DNA of 36,219 bases from Haplomitrium mnioides (GCA_049999725.1 JBNGIS010031066.1:1-36219), one strand, 5' to 3'. Numbered from the stretch's first letter, positions 1-9,925 are shown. Translations and numbers: made by a program. Notes: generated by a model not told the origin, from the sequence alone.

Positions 1-660
1 TGCGCTCACGCCTGCGGGATTGAGGCGTCCCCCTCTCCCTGGCCTAGCTCGCTCTCGCGACGATCCCGACTCCTCGTTCCTCCCTCGACCCTTGCACCTA
101 ATGTGTGGCCGCTGCAGGCAATGTTCACGGTCTGCCTCTCCCTCGAGTGCCTTCAGAGTTCTTCGTTGTAGACCCACTCTTCCTCCTCCGATCGATCTGC
201 CTTAGGTGGCCGTTCCTTTCTCCTCGCGGGCATCGTCTCTTGCGTTCCAATGATGCTTACAGGTTCCCCTCTGCCTTCGTCGAATTTGAGTGGCGCTCTC
301 CCTTCCTTCTCCGCTATTACTGCATCCTCTTCCTCGGATCCGACGTTCTGCTCTTAATTGCTGATTGAGGTCATTCCACTGCGTCCAAGGTACCTTTACA
401 CTTACAAAGGGCTATTGTGCCAATGCCACTCCCGATTTCCCGAATTCCATCTTAGTGCCCCAAATCGCTGGCTGACAGTGCTGCAAGAGCCAAAGACAAC
501 ATTTTTTAGAGAACTTAAAGGATTGAGCCGTATCTTCAAGTCACATCATGTAGGAGGTACCATTGGATGTGTTTTCTTCCTCTATCTGTGTATAAACTGG
601 TTGTGCTGCTCCAAGCTACTCTATGACACAAGAGCAAGCTGTGGATTAAATTCAGGGTGA
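1..660. other. GC/CT-rich unassigned sequence, possibly a gene leader or repeat
   Basis: The first ~370 bases are clearly more GC- and CT-rich than the rest of the left half, resembling a plant 5' leader or first exon. The reading frames over it are short, low in complexity and broken. No domain was recognised and I could not fix a transcription start, strand or splice pattern. From about 400 onward the composition drifts to the AT-rich background. It may equally be part of a high-copy repeat cut by the window edge. Confidence 0.25.
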
Positions 661-1154
661 GTCTAGTGTGCCTTGTGAGGTGCATTGAATGTCGATCTTT
701 TTTAAATAGATGCCAATTTGGAGTTCTTGCTGGGCAGAGCGTGCTAGGGCGGTCCTGTCGATGGATTTGATAGGTGTTTGTGGGGTGTTTGTGGGGTGGA
801 GTGAGAGCCATCAGATGAGAAGGCTGCTTTCTTATTGGTAGAAGTCAAACAATCAACTTCCTTTCCATTGGGAATTCAATTTAAGGACTTTGGGGAGCCG
901 AAGTGAAATTACCTTACTACAGGTGTGTGCGTGTGAGTATGTCAAGGGATATGTTCGAGGTTTATTAGAACTGCTGCGGGTATTTGTGGGCCAGCAGACC
1001 TGAGTATGAGGCTTGTAAACTTTATTAAATATTATTTGAGTGCATTGATTTCATCTAAAGGAAGAGTGTTGGCTGTGGGTGTGTGAGTGCGTGTGTTGTA
1101 CTTTGTTGTCATAAGTAGGTTGCTCTAACAACAAAATCCATCCCAGGGAAGGCT
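661..1154. other. No gene seen
   Basis: No supportable coding region or RNA gene. The plus strand is mildly TG-rich, with runs of GTGTGTG-like sequence near 920-940 and 1075-1100. Confidence 0.5.
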
Positions 1155-1217
1155 GTAGTTATCCTAGAGAGTGTTGTAGACATCCTAGAGCGTGTTGTAG
1201 TTATTCGAGAGAGTGTA
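1155..1217. repeat. Three-copy 21-bp tandem repeat
   Basis: Three consecutive 21-bp units (1155-1175, 1176-1196, 1197-1217) follow the pattern GTAGttATCCtAGAGaGTGTt with a few substitutions each. It ends just before the LTR-like fragment that starts near 1225. Confidence 0.8.
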
Positions 1218-1224
1218 AGGTAGA

Positions 1225-1340
1225 GTTGGGGTCAAATTGGTGCAAAGCCCCTCCCATAAAAGGTCCCGAAACACAAAACAACCCTTAAGTAGGTGTAAAT
1301 TGGTAGAAAATGAGATAAGAGACCAACCATAAGGCTGACA
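1225..1340 (-). mobile_element. LTR end fragment related to the 10488-12884 element
   Basis: The reverse complement begins TGTCAGCC at 1340 and aligns with the start of the element at 10488 (also TGTCAGCC) for roughly 115 bases. The best block is a GGGACCTTTTATGGGAGGGG core (1248-1267 reverse-complemented; about 10560-10580 plus), which is identical in both. Similarity stops near 1225, so this is a truncated copy. It directly abuts copia integrase sequence beginning about 1341. Confidence 0.75.
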
Positions 1341-1723
1341 CACATGGTCAACAACAATTCGTGCCCATGTAGTTGCCTTCTTTCTGTTAGGTAAAGACCT
1401 TTTCTACAACAGTCGATGTTGTAAATAGATGTCCAACATTTGGAGTTCATAACAAGACACTCAAAGAAGTATATTGTAGACAAAAACTTGGCCTACATCA
1501 CCTTTAAGGTATTTAGATGCATTACATATGTGCACATTCCTAGAAAGCTTAGACAAAAACTTGATCCAAAGGTTGAGATGTGCATTTTTATTTGCTACTC
1601 AACGGACCAAAAAAGTTGTAAGTGTTGTAATCCAAATATAAGAAAAGCAGTAATTAATTGTGATGTTGTTTTAAACAAACTATGTAAATCGTATCAATCA
1701 ATAAGTTTCATAGATATTTTTTA
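1341..1723 (+). pseudogene. Ty1/copia integrase relic (C-terminal part)
   Basis: Two plus-strand frames together give the layout of the copia integrase C-terminal region. The first holds VVNRCPTFGVHNKTLKE (about 1400-1465). After a frame change the second holds a block of the type 'FRCITYVHIP...KLDPKVEMCIFICYS', with NP.IRK and a DVV motif near 1625-1665. In plant copia elements this stretch lies after the DDE core, just before reverse transcriptase. Stops (for example near 1359 and 1376) and a frameshift make it non-functional. No reverse transcriptase follows: the sequence passes into AT-rich DNA and the gap at 1935. Confidence 0.75.
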
Positions 1724-2490
1724 GGTTTCTATAAGTTGAGAGAGACACATACGTACTTTTTAATAGATTCCCAAAGTTTCATTTCAAACCAACAACTCTA
1801 CTTCAAGTTATATTGGAAATCTGACAAATATGTCTTTTCTGAACATTTCAAAGGAAACAAGATTTTCTCCCAATAATAAGGGAAAGAATGCTACAATATC
1901 TGAAGTTATAAAGCATGTTTGGAATGTCTATGATNNNNNNNNNNNNNNNNNNNNNNNNNNNNNNNNNNNNNNNNNNNNNNNNNNNNNNNNNNNNNNNNNN
2001 NNNNNNNNNNNNNNNNNNNNNNNNNNNNNNNNNNTCTTTATTTATATTTGTAATATAGTTGGAAAATATTCCAATGTCGTAAAATTCCAACAATTTTTAA
2101 TATTAATGTATTTTTAAATTAAACTTGTAGTTCACACTTCATGCGTGCATAGATGTGTTGCTATTATAACTTGTAGAATACTCCATATGTGTTTTTTTTT
2201 ACTCTTGTAAAATTTCTAAGTAAGAGGGAAACTATTTGTATATAAGAAAGGTTTGTACACTCTAATATCTCTCACATTTGATTCTTATCCAATATTATAT
2301 TATATGTATACTTTTTTCACATGAGCATGCTCTTCAAGTGTCATTGTTTTACATTATAATGCGTGGTTTGTAAACATATTCTCTAGTTGCCATTTTTTGT
2401 CATGATTTCCAGTTTTTCTTACAGATAATATGTTTAATCATTCAAAACATTGTTTGTTTCGAACAACTATGGTTCATGTTGGGGTCCAAG
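1724..2490. other. AT-rich gene-free stretch with a 100-N gap (1935-2034)
   Basis: No coding region is supported on either side of the gap. Unlike the gap at 14270, its flanks are not copies of each other. Confidence 0.6.
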
Positions 2491-2560
2491 ATAGGAAGTC
2501 AAGGTGCATGCAAAAGGAGTACAAAGAAGGAAGGAAGTGCTAAAAGGGAGAAAGTAGAGA
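2491..2560 (+). repeat. Left ~70-bp direct repeat flanking the gypsy integrase relic
   Basis: This block shares GGAAGTCAAGGTGC, a central GAGTA-y-A-r-AG, and CTAAAAGGGA with 3751-3820 in the same order and spacing, with about a dozen substitutions. The two copies bracket the integrase relic. They may be remnants of one element's terminal or internal repeat, or two separate insertions of a short repeat. Confidence 0.75.
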
Positions 2561-2575
2561 TATTGAAGGTAGTAA

Positions 2576-3412
2576 TTGTTCTTGGGCTATTGGCGGCCTA
2601 CCTTATTTGCCAATTCTTATAGATTTGCTCGTACTTGTGATCCATGTTATAGAATAGAAAAACCCACACACAATCTGAAGATGCTATTGGTACTGATCCT
2701 ACCATTATCTGTATTTGAGAAATGGGGACTGAACTTCATAGGTCCCATTGCCCCAACATCTCGCTCTCATCAAAGTCAATATATCTTAGCAGCAATTGAT
2801 TATGTTACCAAATAGGTGAAAACCATTGTATTTTCTATCGATAATGCTATATCAGTTGCTTTCTTTTTGTATTCCCAAGTCTTAACCATATATGGCTGTC
2901 CTTTAGAGCTGGTTGGTGATCATGGTACTCATTTTTGGAATGAAGTCATCAAACCCTTTAGAGCCTTGTACTCAATTTGCCATCATACATCTGGCCCATA
3001 CCATCCTCAAGCAAATAGTCAAGTTGAGAGTACCAACAAAATTGTAAATGGTATATTGATCAAAACTATCTCTCATCACATATCAGACTCAGATGAGCAT
3101 CTACTTGTGGCCTTATGGCTTATTGCTCCATGTCAAAGATTGCGACATGTTTTACACCGTTCTATCTGGTGTATGGGCAAGAGGCCTTGCTGCCCATTGA
3201 GATCCAGATCCCTTCTTTGAGGGTTGCAATTACCAATCGATTAGAACACTTAATAATCCTTGAAACAACAACTTGCAACCTTATAAAGTCTGCAAGAAGA
3301 TCGGATCCAAGCCTCTCACTTGAGTTTTTCCCACCAACATCGCACCAAGCTCATACATGACAAGAAAATTAAGATGAGAACATTTGAAGTCAATGATCTG
3401 GTTCTGGTTTTG
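2576..3412 (+). pseudogene. Ty3/gypsy integrase relic
   Basis: This is the integrase part of a Ty3/gypsy pol. In order it shows a zinc-finger remnant (ARTCDPCYRI, about 2628-2660), the start of the catalytic core (FEKWGLNFIGPIAP, where the usual first Asp reads Asn), a YILAAIDYVTK block ended by TAG at 2813, GCPLELVGDHGTHF (Asp of the core), and SGPYHPQANSQVESTNK (core Glu in QVE, about 2995-3045). A second frame then holds FYLVYGQEALLPIEIQIPSLRVA (about 3160-3215) and a C-terminal DKKIKMRTFEVNDLVLV near 3359-3410. The internal stop and at least two frame changes mean it is dead. No RT or RNase H precedes it; the relic starts just after the left direct repeat. Confidence 0.9.
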
Positions 3413-3750
3413 ACATGAGATTTTTAAAGTTTGCTCCTTAGTTTCCTCACACTGATCTGGCTCTTACATGGTAGCAATTTTCCATCCTCATGGCTATACG
3501 AGCTTTTTTACACTAGATGGTAGCCTTTGTTGTTTATGTGAATGCCAACCGTTTTAAGCTATATTATGTGTGATCTATCCAATTTAGAGGTGTTTGTGAT
3601 GTAGCCTACTCTTTGTTTCGTTAGTAGTTTTCTCTTGTGCTAAAATCCCTACCATCAGGCCACGGGCCTACCCTTGGGAGTTCCAGAGAAGCCAAGCTAC
3701 ATTCTTCGCACTGGATGTTCAGGATTGAACCGAAAAATACATTGTGAAGG
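3413..3750 (+). other. Tail of the gypsy relic, no further gene
   Basis: This stretch continues from the decayed integrase C-terminus to the right-hand direct repeat. No domain was recognised. It includes a locally GC-richer block (about 3650-3720). Confidence 0.4.
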
Positions 3751-3820
3751 ATGGGAAGTCAAGGTGCTTGCAAAGAGAGTATAGAGGAGGAAGCAAGCAC
3801 TAAAAGGGACAAAACATGGA
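3751..3820 (+). repeat. Right ~70-bp direct repeat flanking the gypsy integrase relic
   Basis: Partner of 2491-2560 in the same orientation; the two are about 1.26 kb apart. The copy shares GGAAGTCAAGGTGC at 3754 and CTAAAAGGGA near 3800. Confidence 0.75.
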
Positions 3821-4135
3821 TAAATAGCCACTATTTTGAACCATGAACATGCTACTAAAAACATGAACTTTTGTTTTTTTAGGAAAAATGTAGTTTTTTA
3901 CTTCAAAAGACAATGAAAACGAGGTTATTTTTGAAAAAAAATATGTAAGCTTTTGAGCTTCATTTTTTTCCATTTTAACAACCATGCTCAAAAGAGAATC
4001 AAGTTCATTGTCCAAAATCAATTGATATTCTTAGTTTTTATAAAAATATTAGATTTCTTGAAATCGATGAAAAGTATAAAAATTATCGTATGTTTTTATA
4101 AGAAACTTGTAATTTTCGTTAATTATATTTAGAAG

Positions 4136-4716
4136 CTAAAAAACTGAATTATACGCCTTGTTAAGACTCGTATTTATAAAAGCTTTGACATGTTTCAAAT
4201 GTTTTGAGAATTTGCTTAACATTTGATCGATTTGATCATGAGTATGACCAACCATGAGAAATCCTATTTTGATTTTTTGGAAAATATTCTTGGCAATAAA
4301 GAGACTAAGATATCCAAATAACATGGATAATCCAACTAAAGGAACAAAGTTGGAAGCAATGACTCTTCAAAGTCGCATAATATTCTATTGAGCACCGTAA
4401 TTATCGAATTGGAGTCACTTCTCAAGTTCTGATAGGTATAGAAGACCCTTGAAGAAAGAGCATGATTGAATATTAAGGCACCAACAACATACTTACCCAC
4501 CAAACAATCTTTATCAATGTTTTTTGGTGCCAAAGGCCAATGCCAAATGGTTGTTTTCTTCTGATCCATTCTATTGATAACAATTCCCAAGTACTTTTGA
4601 CTGTCTGCATAACATTTTCTTTGATGGTTTGCAAGTTTTGCTCTTTCTTTCATTTGTTGGTGACGATGAAGAAACAATTGGAGATTATATTTGAATGCAA
4701 CATCACAAAACACCAA
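4136..4716 (-). pseudogene. DUF7869-like protein, C-terminal block (broken)
   Basis: Two adjacent minus-strand frames (4716-4336 and 4324-4136) read as one decayed domain. The first contains CYADSQKYLGIVINRMDQKK, HWPLAPKN, VVGALIFNHALSSRVF and NSIITVLNRILCDFEE. The second contains GYLSLFIAKNIFQKIKIGF followed by MVGHTHDQIDQML (GHTHDQID at 4226-4251). A 'G-H-T-H-[DN]-x-[IV]-D' box after an L-x-L-D-N/ENKN region is, to my knowledge, the hallmark of DUF7869 proteins, whose function is uncharacterised and which I suspect are related to RNase H-fold transposases. The LQLDN...ENKN stretch is mostly lost at 4325-4336, where an in-frame stop and deletion sit. Weak coding-like sequence may continue to about 3800. 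Confidence 0.65.
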
Positions 4717-5560
4717 AGAGATAAAAGTAGTTCAGTAAAACATGTCTTGATGTTTCAAACTTCAAAAGATAATCTCAAGTGCTAAAAATATTCAAATCAG
4801 CTTCAACAAATGCTTGGATTGGAAGAGGCAAAAATTTATAAAAAGATTAAAAATCAACTTTAGTTAATTTAAATATAAGAGAATCTCAATAACATTCACA
4901 ATAAGTACTTGTCTTTGACTTGAAATAAACAAAATTTTTTGGAGGAAAAAAACAAGATTTGCGCACAACCGATCACAAACTGGAACTTCAATTTCAAAGG
5001 TGCTTGGACTTTATGTTTGCATAGGATTAAAAAAACAATAATAGATCCTATGCATGCATAAGATCAGTAGAAACAATAACTAATCCTCTGCGTAAAGGAC
5101 CAAAAGAAACAACATCAATATCTTGGCTTGTTTTGATTATTATCTCAACTAGATTTGAAAGAAACAAGAACAAAACCTATGTGCGTATAGGATTTGAAAA
5201 CAATAAAAACGATTCTTGATATTGTTTATCTAGCAATGAGGTCTTGATTCAAAGCAACAATAGCAAAACTCAGTGCAAGGCTAGGGTCACAACCAACAAT
5301 GAGATTAATTTTTTTGCTTTATTTGACTTTTAATATGGTTTGGATTCAAACTAAAGGTAATAGACCCTATGTGAGCATCAAGTTTGTTCTCACAACTCAA
5401 GTTGCTAAGGTTTATTTGACTCAAATCTTGTTTGTTGAACAACTTAACAAAATAAATATCTTTTGGCATTAAGTTGAGAAATCATAACATCTCTAGAACT
5501 AAGCTTTGAGTCTCATAAAAAGAGCATTGAATAACCATAGGTTTCAAAAGAGAAGAAATT
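4717..5560 (-). other. Intron-like AT-rich spacer within the DUF7869-like gene, with CTATGCrYGCATAG-type words
   Basis: This stretch separates the two coding-like blocks of the minus-strand gene. It has no readable frame but holds several diverged copies of a short word around a TATGCATGCATA-type palindrome, such as TCCTATGCATGCATAAG near 5050 and CTATGTGCGTATAGG near 5180, usually next to AAACAATAA. These are the same kind of word found in introns of the methyltransferase-like gene. I interpret it as a repeat-bearing intron, but exact splice ends were not fixed. Confidence 0.4.
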
Positions 5561-6700
5561 TGTTACCTTTGTCGAACTCCAAGACAGATTTTTCTCGCAA
5601 TGATTTTATTTCTTTACATGTTTCACAAACAACAAATCTAGTGCGTTTTGGAAAATGAGTTTTACAATATTTTATAAAACCCAAAAAACTAAAAATGCAA
5701 TCAGGATCTTTCTCTTTCAAATAAGTTGTGTAGTAGTTATAAACTTCCTATTTTGTAAGATTATCGAGAAAGTTCTCTTATAGTGTCCCTAAAAAACATT
5801 GTCCATCCATTCATGCACAAATACTCCTTTAGCAGATAATTCTTTATTTCTAAAAATGCCTCTAAGATCTACGTTTTTAAGATTTTCAATCCTTTAGATT
5901 TTATCATTCCCTATTGATAATATTAATTTGAAGGCTTTTCTACTAACAACGGTAACGCCATGCAAAGTGAAATGGTTGTCAATATTTGAGTCTTTTCTTA
6001 GTATTCCCCACTGCACAATGATATCTCAATTCTTCATGTTTTGTTGAAAATACGTTTCTCTCACATTTTTCAAAAAATTAGTCTTAAACAACGACAAACA
6101 AGAATTTCGACAACATGAAATTCTCCTCAATTTCAAAATTGATATGAAATTAAGTTTTTTTCCACAAAACTCTTGTCATGATAGATTTTTTGCAAAGAAT
6201 TTCATGTACAGCGTTTATCTGGTTGGGTTTTGGCTCAGATAAAGAATTCTTATGTAGTGCTCGTCGATTTAATCCATAGACAAATTGAGCCATTGGAGAT
6301 AATTCATCGTCTTGAAGATCTTGAGCATCATCGATAACACTGTTTGTTTCTTTGAAATAAGTTTTTGATGGATGAAGACCACCTTGATTGAGGATTGGGA
6401 GAATTGGACCATGCCAAAACATAATCTTCATCAATATCTTAAACATTAAGAAACATTTTTTAATAAAATAATTGATGCCTTTGGCGATAGCTCCAACAAA
6501 GCGTTGGTTGATTAAGACTCTTTCAATTGCTAGAATCATTTTCTAAACTGTCGTTTGAAAATTCCTCCAAGAGAATTCGATTTCTTAAAGATTTTCTAAT
6601 CTCATTAAGAAGTCCAACTTGATTAGAAATCACTCATTGTTTGAGTAGTGCCATTGGTGACAACAAATCATCTTGAAATTTGAAACTGGTCACCAATTAT
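5561..6700 (-). pseudogene. DUF7869-like protein, N-terminal and middle block (broken)
   Basis: Minus-strand coding-like sequence in several frames. From upstream: NEIRKSLRNRILLEEFSNDS (about 6635-6560), then an open frame 6539-6150 with GGLHPSKTYFKETNSV, QDLQDDELSPMAQFVYGLNR and SIMTRVLWKK. Stop-ridden sequence follows, and then CKTHFPKRTRFVVCETCKEI and KSLREK (about 5670-5590). A Cys-x-x-Cys box after a basic F-P-[KR] stretch lies upstream of the GHTHD domain in proteins I recall of this type, so I join this block to the one at 4136-4716. Multiple stops and frameshifts. The assignment rests on strand, order and motif type, not on a search. Confidence 0.5.
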
Positions 6701-6879
6701 ATGTTTTTTTTTTGTCTTCAAAAAACACATTTGGATCTTGAATATCATTGTCTTCATTTGATCATGACAAAGAAAGATCCACAACCGTCTGGATATTTTG
6801 ACTTGAATGTCTTTATAATGATCAATTGTAGTAGTCAAAAGAAATATTCAACTTTGACCACTTGACTAGCAATAAAGAT

Positions 6880-7025
6880 CCAGTGCATACAAAAGGTTGA
6901 GTCTTGGATCTTATGAGCGTATTGGGTTCCCTCTTTAATCCTTTACGCACAAGTTGTTCACTCCTTAACCTTATGCGTGCATTGGGTTCACTCCTTAACC
7001 ATATGTGCGTATAGGGTTTACTTGC
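6880..7025 (-). repeat. ~30-bp degenerate tandem repeat in the 5' part of the DUF7869-like gene
   Basis: Successive ~30-bp units on the plus strand read GGGTTCACTCCTTAACC followed by an ATATGyGyGTAT-like word; the clearest pair is about 6965-7017. Four to five units are visible with growing divergence at the edges. The core again resembles a palindromic TGCGTGCA word. Confidence 0.7.
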
Positions 7026-7124
7026 TCGATCTTCTTGAGTAGAGCAATCTAATTCAACAAATGCCATCTTTTTTCCCAAAATACTTGCCATCACACTTGA
7101 CGCTTTAGGTATTCTATTGCTTAC

Positions 7125-7179
7125 CTCCACAAAAAAGTGGTTTGAATTTATCTCTAACTGCCAGCCAAAAGTAGCACTT
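7125..7179 (-). pseudogene. Possible short exon of the DUF7869-like gene
   Basis: On the minus strand a 55-bp segment is bounded by an acceptor-like TTTGCAG (ending at 7180) and a strong donor-like GAG|GTAAGC (donor at 7124). A frame through it reads SATFGWQLEINSNHFFVE. It lies upstream of the coding-like blocks on the same strand, next to the assembly gap at 7242. It is only a splice-site-based suggestion. Confidence 0.3.
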
Positions 7180-7241
7180 CTGCAAACATGAATTTGAGGA
7201 AAATATTTTAGCAAATATTCTCAGCTTCTACTGGTATACTC

Positions 7242-7341
7242 NNNNNNNNNNNNNNNNNNNNNNNNNNNNNNNNNNNNNNNNNNNNNNNNNNNNNNNNNNN
7301 NNNNNNNNNNNNNNNNNNNNNNNNNNNNNNNNNNNNNNNNN
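7242..7341. other. Assembly gap (100 N)
   Basis: A scaffold gap in the divergent interval between the minus-strand DUF7869-like gene and the plus-strand methyltransferase-like gene. Any shared promoter or terminal repeat here would be missing. Confidence 0.99.
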
Positions 7342-7479
7342 CACATGCCAATGCTCCCAAACCATCTCAACCAAAGTCTTCTTGGTATTTGGATGTTCTA
7401 AAGATTCTGGAGCCACAAAAACTAGACTAGAAATGGCTAGTTTGTTGTGGAACGATCAAAGACCTCGACAATCACCTTT

Positions 7480-7694
7480 ATCTTCATTACAGTCAAGGTG
7501 AAAAATTAAACATGGGTCTTTTGGTCCAAATTGCCATGATTATAGAGGGGCACAGAGCGCACATGAGGGTACTTGTGTAGTCAAAATCGACCATTACCCT
7601 CTTCAATGCTTCACAAAAAAAATTCTACTTCAATGAGATGAAGCCACAAGACATCTTCACCAAGGATCTACAGCCAGCGTTTGACGATGGCAAG
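7480..7694 (+). pseudogene. Methyltransferase-like gene copy 1: first recognisable exon
   Basis: The end of this block reads clearly as protein (NEMKPQDIFTKDLQPAFDDG) and stops exactly at AAG|GTGAGA, a good donor at 7695. Upstream of it, another frame reads a less certain peptide (HDYRGAQSAHEGTCVVKIDH), so a frameshift lies near 7615-7625. The start was not found and may lie in or beyond the gap at 7242. The function of this region is unknown. It is placed with the downstream exons because of strand, spacing and the repeat-bearing intron that follows. The equivalent part of copy 2 is not seen; a copia element begins where it should be. Confidence 0.45.
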
Positions 7695-7744
7695 GTGAGA
7701 TCATAATGATTTTTTTTCATTCATTTAAATTTTTCTATTACTCA

Positions 7745-8095
7745 AGAGTCCCTGCGCAAGGGGACACGAGACTTCATCCGCACATGGTCTCTTGAGTCTA
7801 CGCGCGTAGGGACTTTGACGTCCATATGCACATGGATTCCTTGGTCCTTGTGCGTCTATGCAATCATGGACTTAGGAGTCTAGGCACGTAATGACTCAGG
7901 AGTCCTTGCAAGTAGAGACGCACAAGGACCGAGGAGTCCATACGGGCAAGGACTTCCAAGTCCATGCGCGCTTGGTTTCTCGAGTCCTTGCGTGCATGGA
8001 CCATTTGGTCCTTGCCCTTCCCTACAGGTTTGGACTATAGAGTCGATGCTTGCATGGAGTTTCTATTCCATGCAAGCATGGACTACAATGCATCT
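7745..8095 (+). repeat. ~25-bp minisatellite in intron 1 of copy 1
   Basis: About fourteen degenerate units of 24-25 bp follow the pattern GGACTnnnnAGTCCnTGCGYGCAT. Each unit carries two nested palindromes: GGACT/AGTCC, and a 10-bp ATGCGCGCAT-like core. Good examples lie at about 7955-8010. The array sits inside the inferred intron between the donor at 7695 and the acceptor TTTCTAG ending at 8193. Confidence 0.85.
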
Positions 8096-8193
8096 TTGGG
8101 CTTAGACCACATGTTGAAACACTCTTAGTTCTTTATTAAACTTTTGATTTTTTTTTTTTGTTAAGTCATTGATAGCTTTTTTTTTGTTTCTAG

Positions 8194-8720
8194 TTTTCTC
8201 AATATTTTGTCGGGCTTTGTCAACACTTACTCAGATGCAAAGCAGGTAGAAAAGGACTTTATAAAGTTTTCTATTTCTATCAAACTTTTGAGAGTCATGT
8301 CAAGCGTGAAAATCCAACAACTTGTGCCCCATCCAAATGAGGCTTTGATGACTTTGGCAGCAACAAGTGGACCGCTTGCTACGAAAAAAAGAAAGGAGGT
8401 GGAGCCAGTCAAGGCTTCGAAAAAGAAGAAACACGCCCTACCCAAGAAAAAGCTTGTGCTCTTAGCACATGTTGAGGAGGAGCCGGTACCCTCCCTATCT
8501 CCAACCAGTTCATCTTGTGCGGCCCCTTCATCTTCAGCTCCAAGTAGGTCAGAGGAGGAAGTAGAGCCGGAGCCGGAGCCGGTGCAGGCTCCAACCTCAA
8601 GAGCAAAAAGGCAGTTGCACAAGGGGCTGCAGACCTTTCAAGAGCAAGAGTAGATGGATCCTTAGACAGTGTCTGAGGAAGACAAAAATAAGACTAGGGA
8701 GTCTTCCATCCAGCAATGTA
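8194..8720 (+). pseudogene. Methyltransferase-like gene copy 1: Lys/Pro/Glu-rich exon
   Basis: An open frame runs from the acceptor (AG at 8192-8193) to TAG at about 8651. It opens with GFVNTYSDAKQVEKDFIK and passes into a low-complexity segment rich in Lys (ATKKRKEVEPVKASKKKK), then Ser/Pro, then Glu/Pro (EEEVEPEPEPVQAP), typical of a disordered linker with nuclear-localisation-like basic clusters. The opening motif recurs on the minus strand at about 31395-31340 in copy 2 (FVGAYSNAK), with the same K/Q-V-E spacing, which supports this as real ancestral coding sequence. The exon phase does not match the preceding block, so an indel or another splice site is implied. Confidence 0.6.
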
Positions 8721-8799
8721 GAGTCCGTAAGGAAAAAAAACAATTCGACTAGAGAATTTGAACCATTCAAAACTTGGAATAGATAACTAAAGGCCATTC

Positions 8800-9655
8800 C
8801 ATATTAGGAGGTTAAATGAAGATTTTGTAGAGATTTTGGCGCAGAGAATGCTCACAAACAAGTATGCATACTGTTTTGTTTTTTATTATTGTGGTGGGCA
8901 CGAAGTGCAAGTTAAGAGATAAGTTAGAGATCAACCTAAAGAACCCTAGAAAGCATAGATCATAGTGTTACCGTAAGGCAGCTTTTAATCACCAAATATA
9001 GAAAAAAAATCCTATACTTTTGCTCTGCAATTGCTATGTTTATGTGGGGCTGACACTAATAAAAGCCCACATCTTTGCAACTAATGATAATTGCGTCCAA
9101 TGATATAGGTTGGAAATAACATTTATTCAAAAGGTTGAGTATTGGCATCAAGGGTACATAGAGAGTAGGATGGTGTCATTTCAAAAATTAAAAAGAGAAC
9201 TGGTGGTGGAAACTTTGGAGATAAAGCCAAAGCCCACTCTTGAGCAGATTGTCACTTCTCAAGACAATTGGTTCCAACTAACGTTTAGCAGTGGAGAGCT
9301 TTAGAGGTTACAACCAAGCATTTTTTTTGATGCGGGAGAAGAATACTGTGAAGGGCCAAAAGCCAAATGCCAAAGGATCTTTAAGAATGGAAGACATGAA
9401 GTGGACACTGTAGAGGTCTCTTCAAGGTCTTCCCAATGAAATTAAAATTTATGTTTTGAAACAGATGGAAGCCGGAGAGTGTTCAATTGAAGTATTTCTC
9501 ACGAGTTGAAGAGACATAAGGTTTTGGCAGTAATGGTAAAATATTTTTGCTCTAAAGTGTACTACAAGTGGTGGGAAGAATCAAGGATGGAGTATCCTAT
9601 CCATAGTGAGGAGTCAAAGATGCCATCATTTTAGTCGAGTTTTGAGAAATTGTTG
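8800..9655 (+). pseudogene. Methyltransferase-like gene copy 1: central exon region
   Basis: Coding-like segments in changing frames: EILAQRMLTNKYAYCFVFYY (about 8830-8890), YWHQGYIESRMVSFQKLKRE (about 9130-9205), an SSLQGLPNEIKIYVLKQM frame near 9420-9470, and KYFCSKVYYKWWEESRMEYP (about 9540-9600). It ends at a donor-like TTG|GTAAAT near 9656. Every segment has a counterpart in the same order on the minus strand at 30835-30007, so it is ancestral exon sequence. No family was recognised for this central region. Stops and indels break it in several places. Confidence 0.65.
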
Positions 9656-9720
9656 GTAAATTTTTTTTTCCAATTTTGTTTTTAAGGTTATTTTGAAATT
9701 GTTTTTAAGATTATCAAGTC

Positions 9721-9925
9721 TCTAAGCACTTGGACAATAAGTCAATGCGTGCATGAACTCAGGATCTATTGCACGTCTGGATTCAAGTGTCCCTATGCAC
9801 ATGGACTCAAGTATCCATCCATGCATGGACTCATCATCTAGGCTAGCATGGACACTTGAGTCTTTGCACGCATGGTCGCAAGAGTTCATGCGAGCATAGA
9901 CTTGAGAGTCCAAGTGTGTTTGTAA
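9721..9925 (+). repeat. ~25-bp minisatellite in a mid-gene intron of copy 1
   Basis: About eight units of 24-25 bp of the GGACTCAAGNRTCCNTGCACGCAT type, same family as 7745-8095. It lies between the donor-like site at 9656 and the next coding block near 9985. The equivalent intron of copy 2 holds the same kind of array at 29700-29940. Confidence 0.85.

Noticed and set aside
20-368. Overlapping GC-rich open frames at the left edge
   Set aside because: Short, biased composition and no recognisable domain; could be leader or repeat sequence.
7745-8095. CRISPR-like regular repeats
   Set aside because: Units are contiguous and degenerate with no unique spacers, and the setting is a plant nuclear genome.
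8227-8622. Minus-strand 131-codon frame
   Set aside because: Shadow of the plus-strand Lys/Pro/Glu-rich exon; composition mirrors the low-complexity codons.
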